Below are positions 1-4,651 of a stretch of DNA of 64,000 nucleotides, piece after piece (the stretch's first letter is position 1; every line of letters begins with the position of its first letter). Made by a program: the position numbers and the translations under genes. The stretch comes from an uncultured Aquimarina sp. Its GTDB lineage: Bacteria; Bacteroidota; Bacteroidia; Flavobacteriales; Flavobacteriaceae. Under the pieces are notes generated by a model. The model had not been told where the DNA came from. It worked only from the letters and a program-made list of their open reading frames with translations, and made no database searches. Where the stretch lies: contig NZ_CANMQT010000001.1 of NCBI RefSeq assembly GCF_947500065.1, positions 310,001-374,000 of the forward strand, in the 5' to 3' direction.

Positions 1-335
1 GTTATTTCAAGGTATGGAGAGAATTATCTTCTTTAGCCGTTGGACTGATTCTTTGGATCCATAGTGCGTTTTTCCTTAGATGGATAGATCCCACAGCTGG
101 AACCTACGATGCAGGAGTATTTCAGGTATATCTGTTTGCCATTATTGGAATTTTTATCCTGCACGGAATTGTACGCATACTAATGAAACTCATTTGGCCT
201 ACTTCAGAAGATTATTTAGACCATCATTTTAGAAACGATTTTAATACCATAACACCATGGCAAAAGCTAAAATTATCCACTTTTATATTCTTTGCTTTCT
301 TGTTTGCAGTAGCATTATTAGCCAGGGCTTTGTAA
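1..335 (+). CDS. C-terminal part of a membrane protein (truncated by window start)
   Basis: The frame starting at base 3 is open from the window edge to the TAA at 333-335, giving about 110 residues. It reads YFKVWRELSSLAVGLILWIH at the start and ends FLFAVALLARAL. It has two or three hydrophobic segments (about residues 11-30, 40-60 and 90-110), so it is an integral membrane protein. Its last 79 nt overlap the start of the CHAP gene in another frame, so one stretch encodes the last membrane helix here and the signal peptide there. I do not recognise the family. Its place before lysis-type genes suggests the same mobile module. Confidence 0.6.
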   Translation, partial: YFKVWRELSSLAVGLILWIHSAFFLRWIDPTAGTYDAGVFQVYLFAIIGIFILHGIVRILMKLIWPTSEDYLDHHFRNDFNTITPWQKLKLSTFIFFAFLFAVALLARAL

Positions 336-847
336 GCCAGACAGAAATTCAAAACGATGAGCAACACAAACGGGAATGTGTCAAAGAATTATATGATTCT
401 CAGGTAGGAGTTCGCGAAGTTGGTGGTGTCAATCTTGGACCTCATGTAGAAATGTACCTCACCAGTGTAGAGCTTGGTCCTGGATATGCTTGGTGCGCAG
501 CTTTTGTCTCTTGGTGTTATCAGAATGCAGGAATTCAAACACCGCTTAGTGGCTGGGTTCCCAGCTACGCATTACAGCGTAAGCGTATTTATCAAAGAGG
601 AAAATTTGAATTGGAGGAACCACAAAAAGGTGATTTGTTTTTGATATGGTACCATACACTAAACCGTCCGGCTCATATTGGTTTTATAGATCAGTGGAGA
701 GAGAAATGGGTTGTCACAGTAGAAGGAAACACCAACGATAACGGATCAAGAGAAGGTGATGGTGTGTATCGAAAACGAAGATTGAAAAAACAAATATGGG
801 TAGTTTCGGACTTTATCAGTAGCACTGACAGGCAAGAATTACCATAG
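257..847 (+). CDS. Secreted CHAP-domain peptidoglycan hydrolase
   Basis: A 196-residue protein with an N-terminal hydrophobic signal segment (residues 6-27). The CHAP cysteine peptidase/amidase core follows: GYAWCAAFVSWCYQ holds the catalytic Cys80, RPAHIGFID holds His140, and VEGNTND about residues 155-161 supplies the polar third position. CHAP enzymes cut amide bonds in peptidoglycan. The gene starts inside the preceding membrane-protein gene and is followed 31 nt later by a second predicted wall-active gene. This arrangement is typical of phage lysis or conjugation modules. The start chosen is the ATG that gives the signal peptide. No Shine-Dalgarno site is visible, as usual in Bacteroidota. 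Confidence 0.8.
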   Translation: MAKAKIIHFYILCFLVCSSIISQGFVSQTEIQNDEQHKRECVKELYDSQVGVREVGGVNLGPHVEMYLTSVELGPGYAWCAAFVSWCYQNAGIQTPLSGWVPSYALQRKRIYQRGKFELEEPQKGDLFLIWYHTLNRPAHIGFIDQWREKWVVTVEGNTNDNGSREGDGVYRKRRLKKQIWVVSDFISSTDRQELP

Positions 848-878
848 CCTATCAACTAAAAACTATCAACGATCAACT

Positions 879-1538
879 ATGTTGGCAAAGAGTTTACAAA
901 TATTACAAAGTAAAGGGTACAAAGTATATAGAGAACCTTACAGGCTCAACATCGTTGGATATCGCAGTCGTTTTATAAATAGTAACCGTTTTGATGATGA
1001 GATCCATGTTTTCTATACCAATGATAAAGGGAAATGGCTATATCATATGTTTAAAGCCACTACGGATCCCGGGCAATATTGGCTTGACAATCCAATGCAT
1101 CCACAGGGAACTGCTTTTCTGAAGAAAGGACAGTATATAGATGCATATAGTTTAGGATTACACCGGGGAGTCTATCAAGCATTGGTACAAAAAGCTCCTG
1201 TGAGTGTCATTAGAGACTATGAGCGCAAGGGACTTTTTAAATGGTTTGAATCAGGATTTCATGATACTGGAAGATTCGGGATTAACATTCATCGAGCCAG
1301 AAAACAAGGAACTACCAAAGTAATTGATAACTTTTCAGCTGGCTGCTTGGTATTTGCTAACGCAAAAGATTATGACAGTTTTCTTAAACTTTCTAATGAA
1401 CACAGAAAACGATATGGAAATTCTTTTACAGTAACCCTGGTAGATTTTAGAGATGAACGAAGAAGACGTTTACAATTAGTAGCCTGGGGATCATTGGTAG
1501 CTACAGGAGGATTGTTATTACTTAATAGAATGAACTAA
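879..1538 (+). CDS. YkuD-like (L,D-transpeptidase-fold) protein with C-terminal membrane anchor
   Basis: A 219-residue protein. His138 in the segment FGINIHRA and the segment DNFSAGCLVFANAKDY (S153, G155, C156) match the H...S-x-G-C catalytic arrangement of YkuD-type L,D-transpeptidases and of phage endopeptidases with that fold. A single hydrophobic helix near residues 201-216 would anchor it in the membrane. It lies directly after the CHAP gene and shares one base with the next small gene (TAATG), so the set is translationally coupled. Family membership is inferred from the motif only. The alternative is a structural protein that has kept the fold. Confidence 0.6.
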   Translation: MLAKSLQILQSKGYKVYREPYRLNIVGYRSRFINSNRFDDEIHVFYTNDKGKWLYHMFKATTDPGQYWLDNPMHPQGTAFLKKGQYIDAYSLGLHRGVYQALVQKAPVSVIRDYERKGLFKWFESGFHDTGRFGINIHRARKQGTTKVIDNFSAGCLVFANAKDYDSFLKLSNEHRKRYGNSFTVTLVDFRDERRRRLQLVAWGSLVATGGLLLLNRMN

Positions 1539-1717
1539 TGAAAGTTTCTAAAAACACACAGAAAGCTGGTTGGGTACTTATTGGGAGTATGCTTGGATTT
1601 ATTGTAGCGAAAAAATACGCCAAGAAGGAAACCTATCCCTTCATATTAATTGGTGGTTTTATTGGGACTTGTCTGGGTGAAGAATTAATAACTGAAGAAC
1701 AAAAACAAATGATATGA
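1538..1717 (+). CDS. Small membrane protein, holin-like in size
   Basis: A 59-residue reading frame that starts on the TAATG junction with the preceding gene and ends in an ATGA overlap with the next one. Coupling on both sides makes it very likely real. It holds two glycine-rich hydrophobic segments (residues 11-25 and 35-50) separated by a basic stretch, AKKYAKKE. It could be a holin or pinholin next to the two wall-active genes. That role is inference from size, topology and neighbours. Confidence 0.65.
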   Translation: MKVSKNTQKAGWVLIGSMLGFIVAKKYAKKETYPFILIGGFIGTCLGEELITEEQKQMI

Positions 1718-1953
1718 AGTGGAATATGAAACTTCAGAAAGATAAAAGAAAGCGATGCAGAGCTTTTATTAAAGCTTTGGAAAAAATATCATCTGAATAC
1801 GGAGTAGCGGTTGACAGTTTCGGAGCTCCTTATGTTTTAGAAAACCCACAAACTATAACCTATGAAGTAGATGATGATACGGAATCTCTAGAATCGATAT
1901 GGGAAGGGAAAGAAGGATATGATTTTTATATCAATAAGAATTTAGCGAAGTAA
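1714..1953 (+). CDS. Hypothetical 79-aa protein of the mobile module
   Basis: Starts at an ATG overlapping the preceding stop (ATGA) and ends 1 nt before the next ATG, so it belongs to the same coupled operon. The N-terminus is lysine/arginine rich (MKWNMKLQKDKRKRCRAF) and the C-terminal half is acidic (EVDDDTESLESIWEGKEG). I do not recognise a family. No membrane segment or signal peptide is present, so a small cytoplasmic protein is likely. Confidence 0.55.
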   Translation: MKWNMKLQKDKRKRCRAFIKALEKISSEYGVAVDSFGAPYVLENPQTITYEVDDDTESLESIWEGKEGYDFYINKNLAK

Positions 1954-1954
1954 T

Positions 1955-2185
1955 ATGAATGAAGTACATCAAAAGGGAATCTATTTTGAAGGGGAACAAC
2001 CTATAAAACTTCGTGCATATTATAAATATGAACTAGCAGCTTTATATAACGTTTGTAGCAAAACCTTCTCTTCTTGGATACATACCTATCTGGAAGAATT
2101 AGAAAAATTTGGTTATAAGAAAAGTACCAAACTCCTACGACCGGAAGTCGTCCGTTTTTTGTTTGAAAAGTTAGGAGAGCCTTAA
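1955..2185 (+). CDS. Small helical protein resembling Bacteroidota DUF4248-type mobile-element proteins
   Basis: A 76-residue protein with the pattern YKYELAALYNV...FSSWI...LEELEKFGYKKS..LLRPEVVRFLFEKLGEP. It resembles the short helix-turn-helix-like proteins annotated DUF4248 in Bacteroidota mobile elements (recalled, not searched). A DNA-binding role would be inference. It is the last gene of the coupled module; a new promoter starts about 16 nt after its stop. Confidence 0.55.
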   Translation: MNEVHQKGIYFEGEQPIKLRAYYKYELAALYNVCSKTFSSWIHTYLEELEKFGYKKSTKLLRPEVVRFLFEKLGEP

Positions 2186-2200
2186 ATTATAAAAAGAGAA

Positions 2201-2234
2201 TTTGGATATAAGGAATAAATAATCCCATATTTGC
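2201..2234 (+). promoter_or_regulatory. Bacteroidota-type promoter of structured RNA cassette 1
   Basis: TTTG at 2201-2204 (-33 box) and CATATTTGC at 2226-2234 (-7 box, near TAnnTTTG) are spaced as in known Bacteroidota promoters. Transcription would start near 2240. Confidence 0.6.
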
Positions 2235-2239
2235 AAAAC

Positions 2240-2427
2240 AAAATGAGAAAAAATACAATACATATGGCGCCGAATTCACTGTTTAGTCAGTGTGAATATC
2301 GATGGATGAATGAATTATCCATACGAAACTGGGCGCTTTGTGACTATTTTAATCTATTTTTTGAATGATATAAAGTAGAAAAATACCAGATAACAGCAAG
2401 CGTCCAAGAAATTGGGCGCTTTTTTTA
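2240..2427 (+). ncRNA. Structured RNA cassette 1 (promoter, branched RNA, terminator)
   Basis: Between a good promoter and a good terminator lies a segment that folds into a branched structure. GCGCC at 2267-2271 pairs with GGCGC at 2332-2336 and encloses two hairpins: ATTCAC (2274-2279) with GTGAAT (2292-2297), and ATGGAT with ATCCAT (about 2302-2322). A 41-codon frame (ATG 2243, stop 2366-2368) crosses the structure, so a tiny protein cannot be excluded. The second cassette at 2649-2868 has the same order of parts and a similar core beginning (A)TG-R-C-R-CCGA. I favour a non-coding RNA or a leader-peptide RNA. Confidence 0.5.
2399..2427 (+). terminator. Rho-independent terminator of cassette 1
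   Basis: AGCGTCC (2399-2405) pairs with GGGCGCT (2414-2420), with one G-T pair, and is followed by seven T. Confidence 0.8.
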
Positions 2428-2610
2428 TGAAAAAAATTTAAAAAATATTGATAAGATAACTGACAAATAAAAAATAAGACTTGGAAGATAAGCATCAGGG
2501 AGACAGACGATTGCCAAAATATCCAAAATCCGTTGAAAAACGGACAGGACTTTTTATGCTTAAAATTAATCTTAACTAATTGATTATCAATAAAATAAAA
2601 CATTTTTTTA

Positions 2611-2642
2611 TTTGGTATTTTAAAAAATGTTTTGATCTTTGC
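2611..2642 (+). promoter_or_regulatory. Bacteroidota-type promoter of structured RNA cassette 2
   Basis: TTTG at 2611-2614 and a -7 region ending ATCTTTGC at about 2635-2642 have suitable spacing. A transcript would start near 2649. Confidence 0.55.
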
Positions 2643-2648
2643 ATCGCA

Positions 2649-2868
2649 ATCAAAGCAACAAATATATTACAAGATTGCATTAATAATAATAGATAAAAAA
2701 TGACACCGAGTAGTTTACATAGTTTTTCAAATCGACTCTTAGAAGAGCAACTGGAATATTGTTCCATGGTAAATGAGGATGTCTTTTTTGTAGAAAGGGG
2801 AGTGATTATAATATAGACTTTATAATTACCCGATATACAAAAAGACGCCCGAACAAGGCGTCTTTTTT
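2649..2868 (+). ncRNA. Structured RNA cassette 2
   Basis: A promoter precedes it and a strong terminator ends it. GACACC (2702-2707) pairs with GGATGTC (about 2777-2783, one bulge), and GTTTAC (2713-2718) pairs with GTAAAT (about 2769-2774). Inside are CTCT/AGAG and TGGAA/TTCCA hairpins. A 38-codon frame (2700-2816) starts at the same relative position as in cassette 1 and begins MTPSSLHS, similar to MAPNSLFS in cassette 1. The RNA structure is the better-supported feature. It sits just upstream of the tRNA array but is separated from it by its own terminator. Confidence 0.5.
2841..2868 (+). terminator. Rho-independent terminator of cassette 2
   Basis: AAGACGCC pairs with GGCGTCTT across the loop CGAACAA, followed by a T run. 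Confidence 0.85.
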
Positions 2869-2892
2869 ATTATATATAATTTAAAAAAATAA

Positions 2893-2979
2893 GGAGAGTA
2901 GGCAAATATTGGTTCGTTGCGCTCGTCTGCTAAACGAGTCTGCTCATAAGCAGTGAAGGTTCAATTCCTTTGCTCTCCG
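2893..2979 (+). tRNA. tRNA-Ser(GCT)
   Basis: First gene of the array. Acceptor GGAGAGT pairs with GCTCTCC. The anticodon arm is CTCGT-CTGCTAA-ACGAG. A long variable arm (CTGC..GCAG) fits serine, and the T loop is TTCAATT. CCA is not encoded. Confidence 0.9.
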
Positions 2980-2985
2980 CAATAT

Positions 2986-3083
2986 GATACTGTAGCTTAA
3001 TTGGTAGCGCCGATGAGCTGTTATCCATAAGATAGTAGAGCCTGTGCTGGACTTGATCCGGTATTCGAATCCTGCCGGTATCG
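2986..3083 (+). tRNA. tRNA-like gene with extra hairpins, identity uncertain (possibly Asn, GTT)
   Basis: Acceptor GATACTG pairs with CGGTATC, the D loop holds AATTGGTA, and the T loop is TTCGAAT. The middle does not fold as a standard anticodon arm. Instead CTGTTATC pairs with GATAGTAG around CATAA, and a second hairpin (GCTGG/CCGGT) sits just before the T loop. A CTGTTAT heptamer that could serve as an Asn loop is present without a proper stem. The element GAGCCTGTG + hairpin is shared with the Cys-like and Phe-like genes. It could be a decoy, a precursor that needs processing, or a decayed gene. Confidence 0.5.
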
Positions 3084-3088
3084 CAAAA

Positions 3089-3179
3089 GACAAGATGGCT
3101 GAATGGTAAAGGCAGCGGTTTGCAAAACCGTTTTTATGAGCCTGTCTGCCTTAGGTAGATTTAAATCTCATTCTTGTCT
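3089..3179 (+). tRNA. tRNA-Cys(GCA) with a 19-nt hairpin insertion in the T arm
   Basis: Acceptor GACAAGA pairs with TCTTGTC. The anticodon arm is GCGGT-TTGCAAA-ACCGT. The T stem ATGAG (3136-3140) pairs exactly with CTCAT (3167-3171) and the loop TTTAAAT is 3160-3166. Between stem and loop lie 19 extra bases (3141-3159) that form their own hairpin TCTGCC-TTA-GGTAGA. Removing them leaves a normal tRNA-Cys. Confidence 0.75.
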
Positions 3180-3187
3180 CACTCAAT

Positions 3188-3270
3188 GGAAGTATTGAGC
3201 AATTGGTTGGCTCTCCAGACTGTAAATCTGGTCTCCTCGGAGCATGTAGGTTCGAATCCTTCTACTTCCA
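3188..3270 (+). tRNA. tRNA-Tyr(GTA)
   Basis: Acceptor GGAAGTA/TACTTCC, anticodon arm CCAGA-CTGTAAA-TCTGG, short class II variable arm CTCCTCGGAG, T loop TTCGAAT. Canonical. Confidence 0.92.
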
Positions 3271-3273
3271 CAA

Positions 3274-3348
3274 GGTACCGAGGTCTTATGACCATAATTC
3301 CTGACTGTCTCTCAGGAATTTGTTCTGGATTCTCCAGGATCGGTACTA
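3274..3348 (+). tRNA. Deviant tRNA-Asp-like(GTC) without consensus D and T loops
   Basis: Acceptor GGTACCG pairs with CGGTACT. GGTC/GACC forms a D-like stem with a 4-nt loop lacking GG. The anticodon stem CCTGA/TCAGG carries a perfect CTGTCTC loop (anticodon GTC) and can extend to nine pairs. In place of a T arm there is TTCTGG-ATTCT-CCAGGA with no TTCRA motif. It lies in line between two canonical genes. The structure recalls armless organellar tRNAs and is unexpected in bacteria. Confidence 0.5.
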
Positions 3349-3357
3349 AAACTATAC

Positions 3358-3444
3358 GGAAGAACAAGCCAATAGGTGGTGGCCGCAGTCTTGAAAACTG
3401 TTAGGAGCTAATGACTCGTGTGGGTTCGATTCCCACTTCTTCCG
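3358..3444 (+). tRNA. tRNA-Ser(TGA)
   Basis: Acceptor GGAAGAA/TTCTTCC, anticodon loop CTTGAAA with TGA, long variable arm (TAGGAGC...), T arm GTGGG-TTCGATT-CCCAC. Canonical. Confidence 0.92.
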
Positions 3445-3464
3445 CAAAAGCGTCTACAAAATGC

Positions 3465-3504
3465 GCTAGGTATAAATAGGCTGTAAAGTTCAAATTTTCC
3501 TAGC
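3465..3504 (+). pseudogene. Possible tRNA remnant
   Basis: The 72-nt gap between Ser and Pro genes contains GCTAGG (3465-3470) pairing with CCTAGC (3499-3504). It encloses a T-arm-like segment with GTTCAAA between short A and T stems. No D or anticodon arm is visible. It is either a deletion remnant of a tRNA or another tRNA mimic. Confidence 0.3.
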
Positions 3505-3516
3505 TGCAAGTATAAA

Positions 3517-3591
3517 TCTGGGGGTATAACAATTGGTAGTTTACCCGCCTTGGACGCGGGAGGTTATAGGTTCGAGTCCTGTTCCCCAGAC
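3517..3591 (+). tRNA. tRNA-Pro(TGG)
   Basis: Acceptor TCTGGGG/CCCCAGA, anticodon arm CCCGC-CTTGGAC-GCGGG with TGG, T loop TTCGAGT. Canonical apart from a weak D stem. Confidence 0.9.
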
Positions 3592-3596
3592 AAAAT

Positions 3597-3668
3597 GCTC
3601 CATTAGCATAGTGGCTAGTGCACCCGGCTTTCTATCGGGAGACAAGGGTTCGATTCCCTTATGGAGTA
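3597..3668 (+). tRNA. tRNA-Glu(TTC)
   Basis: Acceptor GCTCCAT/ATGGAGT (first pair G-T), anticodon arm CCCGG-CTTTCTA-TCGGG with TTC, T arm AAGGG-TTCGATT-CCCTT. Confidence 0.88.
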
Positions 3669-3674
3669 CAAATT

Positions 3675-3747
3675 TGAGGTATAACTCAGTTGGTAGAGTA
3701 CTGCTTTCATAAGGCAGAAGGCTTGGGTTCGAGTCCCAATACCTCGA
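3675..3747 (+). tRNA. tRNA-Met or tRNA-Ile2 (CAT)
   Basis: Acceptor TGAGGTA/TACCTCG, D arm ACTC/GAGT, anticodon arm CTGCT-TTCATAA-GGCAG, T arm TTGGG-TTCGAGT-CCCAA. CAT can be elongator Met or lysidine-modified Ile. The first pair T-G is unlike a standard initiator. Confidence 0.88.
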
Positions 3748-3752
3748 CAATT

Positions 3753-3827
3753 GCAGGGATGGCGAAACCGGTAAACGCACCTGATTTAGAATCAGGAAAT
3801 CTGAGAGTTCGAATCTCTCTCCCTGTA
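3753..3827 (+). tRNA. tRNA-Leu(TAG) with a short variable loop
   Basis: Acceptor GCAGGGA/TCCCTGT, leucine-like D arm GCG/CGC, anticodon arm CCTGA-TTTAGAA-TCAGG, T arm GAGAG-TTCGAAT-CTCTC. The variable region is only 6 nt (AAATCT). Bacterial tRNA-Leu normally has a long variable arm. Confidence 0.82.
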
Positions 3828-3831
3828 CTAT

Positions 3832-3905
3832 GCTCCGCTAGCCCAACTGGAAGAGGCATCTGGTTTAAGCCCAGTTCAGTCTTGGTTCGAATCCAAGGTG
3901 GAGTA
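3832..3905 (+). tRNA. tRNA-Leu(TAA) with a short variable loop
   Basis: Acceptor GCTCCGC/GTGGAGT, anticodon stem CTGG/CCAG with loop TTTAAGC (TAA), T arm CTTGG-TTCGAAT-CCAAG. The variable region is about 5 nt, whereas the chromosomal tRNA-Leu(TAA) at 29593-29676 has a long variable arm. Confidence 0.8.
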
Positions 3906-3911
3906 CAATAT

Positions 3912-3983
3912 AGGCTCATGGTGTAAATGGAAGCACCCAAGGTTACGACCCTTGAAGTATAGGTTCGAGTCCTATTGAGCTTA
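3912..3983 (+). tRNA. tRNA-Arg(ACG)
   Basis: Acceptor AGGCTCA/TGAGCTT, anticodon arm CAAGG-TTACGAC-CCTTG with ACG, T loop TTCGAGT. Canonical. Confidence 0.88.
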
Positions 3984-3988
3984 CAAAT

Positions 3989-4059
3989 TGACCTGTGATG
4001 TAACGGCAGCATCCAAGACTTTGACTCTTGGTGTAAAAGTTCGAATCCTTTCAGGTCAT
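3989..4059 (+). tRNA. tRNA-Gln(TTG)
   Basis: Acceptor TGACCTG/CAGGTCA, anticodon arm CAAGA-CTTTGAC-TCTTG with TTG, T loop TTCGAAT. Confidence 0.9.
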
Positions 4060-4065
4060 CAATAT

Positions 4066-4138
4066 GGTGTCTCTAGCTTATCTGGTAAAGCGTCTCACTG
4101 TGAATGAGAAGAACAGGGTTCGAATCCCGGAGTACACC
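4066..4138 (+). tRNA. tRNA-His(GTG), slightly mismatched
   Basis: Anticodon arm TCTCA-CTGTGAA-TGAGA with GTG, T loop TTCGAAT, acceptor GGTGTCT against GTACACC with one C-T mismatch. Minor mismatches in acceptor and T stems fit relaxed constraint. Confidence 0.82.
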
Positions 4139-4144
4139 CTAAAA

Positions 4145-4241
4145 GGAATAGTAGCGAAGTTGGTCATTGCGTTGTATTGAAGATCCGAGGATACAGAGTC
4201 TGTGCCGGAGTTTATCCGGCATTCAATTCCCGTCTTTTCCA
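4145..4241 (+). tRNA. tRNA-Phe-like(GAA) with two inserted hairpins
   Basis: Acceptor GGAATAG pairs with CTTTTCC (one T-T mismatch) and the D arm is GCGA/TTGC. Stem TTGTA and loop TTGAAGA are followed by an 8-nt mini-hairpin TCC-GA-GGA, and only then by the 3' stem strand TACAG. A second hairpin GCCGG-AGTTTAT-CCGGC lies immediately before the T loop TTCAATT. The 5' T-stem strand matching CCCGT is missing. It shares GAGYCTGTG + hairpin with the genes at 2986 and 3089. Confidence 0.55.
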
Positions 4242-4345
4242 AAAAAAATGTAAATAATTTTAACTACGCAAAAACATTGCGTAATAACCTAAAACATTTG
4301 CAGTGTTATTAAAATAAAACGTTCATAAAAATATTAAAAAAAGCA

Positions 4346-4402
4346 GGTCAAATAAAAGTTACTTCAACATTTCATCGCACTGAACCAACTTTTATAATTA
4401 CC
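4346..4402 (+). ncRNA. R-L closed-stem unit 1
   Basis: R element GGTCAAATAAAAGT (4346-4359, then TACTTCA) pairs with L element ACTTTTATAATTACC (4388-4402) to give TAAAAGT/ACTTTTA and GGT-C-AA/TTACC with the C bulged. The stem encloses about 28 nt containing TTCA-TCGCAC-TGAA. It is the simplest member of the repeated family in this block. The preceding 4242-4345 is AT-rich with no gene seen. Confidence 0.5.
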
Positions 4403-4444
4403 AGCTAAAAACGGGGCAGTAGCTCAGATGGTTAGAGCAGGTTA

Positions 4445-4458
4445 GTTTATAGATTACC
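4445..4458 (+). repeat. L element at the 5' end of the tRNA-Lys insert
   Basis: GTTTATAGATTACC, beginning 3 nt after the upstream tRNA half. Complementary to every R element and best placed to pair with the R element at 4580-4592. Other L copies: 4388-4402, 4561-4574 and about 4719-4732. Confidence 0.6.
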
Positions 4459-4496
4459 TTTAAAAAATCGAATACAAGGTGAAAATATTCCATACT

Positions 4497-4574
4497 GGTC
4501 AATTTAAACATACTTCAACAGGAAAAGTCCCTCATAGGGGCTTTGGTTCGAGTCCAAATTGTTTAAAGATTACC
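4497..4574 (+). ncRNA. R-L closed-stem unit 2 carrying an anticodon arm (CAT) and T arm
   Basis: R element GGTCAATTTAAAC (4497-4509) pairs with L element GTTTAAAGATTACC (4561-4574). Enclosed are an anticodon-like arm AGTCC-CTCATAG-GGGCT and a T arm TTTGG-TTCGAGT-CCAAA placed end to end, with no proper D arm or acceptor. The whole sits inside the tRNA-Lys insert. It looks like a tRNA mimic on a helical handle. It could instead be read as a very degenerate tRNA with acceptor TAAACAT/TTGTTTA (4505-4565). Confidence 0.5.
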
Positions 4575-4579
4575 AATTA

Positions 4580-4600
4580 GGTCAATATAAACTTACTTCA
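4580..4600 (+). repeat. R element at the 3' end of the tRNA-Lys insert
   Basis: GGTCAAT-A-TAAAC-TTACTTCA, ending exactly where the downstream tRNA-Lys half begins. Five R copies occur: 4346, 4497, 4580, 4652 and 4745. The tail TTACTTC or ATACTTC is kept in all five although it takes no part in the stem. Confidence 0.65.
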
Positions 4601-4651
4601 GCGCTTTTAACGCCCAGGTCGTGGGTTCGATTCCCACCTGCTCCACTAAAT

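Larger units (their letters stand above)
4413..4645 (+). tRNA. tRNA-Lys(TTT) interrupted by a 159-nt intron-like segment
   Basis: The 5' part is 4413-4441 (GGGGCAG acceptor, GCTC/GAGC D arm, A26, then GG). The 3' part is 4601-4645 (GCG-CTTTTAA-CGCCC, T arm GTGGG-TTCGATT-CCCAC, CTGCTCC). Joining 4441 to 4601 makes the anticodon stem GGGCG/CGCCC, so the complete cloverleaf is perfect. The break lies between tRNA positions 28 and 29. The insert (4442-4600) starts with L element 4445-4458 and ends with R element 4580-4600, which pair as GTTTA/TAAAC and ATTACC/GGTcAAT. It is too short for a group I or II intron. The insert itself carries another tRNA-like unit (4497-4574). Confidence 0.75.

Noticed and set aside
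2349-2767. Two minus-strand frames of 84 and 63 codons
   Set aside because: Low-complexity, Phe/Leu-rich translations that cover a terminator and promoter of the plus-strand RNA cassettes. They look like AT-rich shadows.
3753-3905. Suppressor tRNAs reading stop codons (anticodons written TAG and TAA)
   Set aside because: Anticodons UAG and UAA read CUA and UUA leucine codons. Stop suppressors would need CUA or UUA anticodons.
3174-4012. Several open frames on both strands across the tRNA array (for example 3541-3780 and 3707-4012 on the minus strand)
   Set aside because: They run through canonical tRNA genes, and their translations are the usual artefacts of tRNA sequence (EPxxS, GLEPxxS patterns). 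No coding support.
4442-4600. Group I or group II intron in tRNA-Lys
   Set aside because: At 159 nt it is shorter than typical catalytic introns, and I could not place the conserved core elements (P7/guanosine site or domain V). It also contains another tRNA-like unit.
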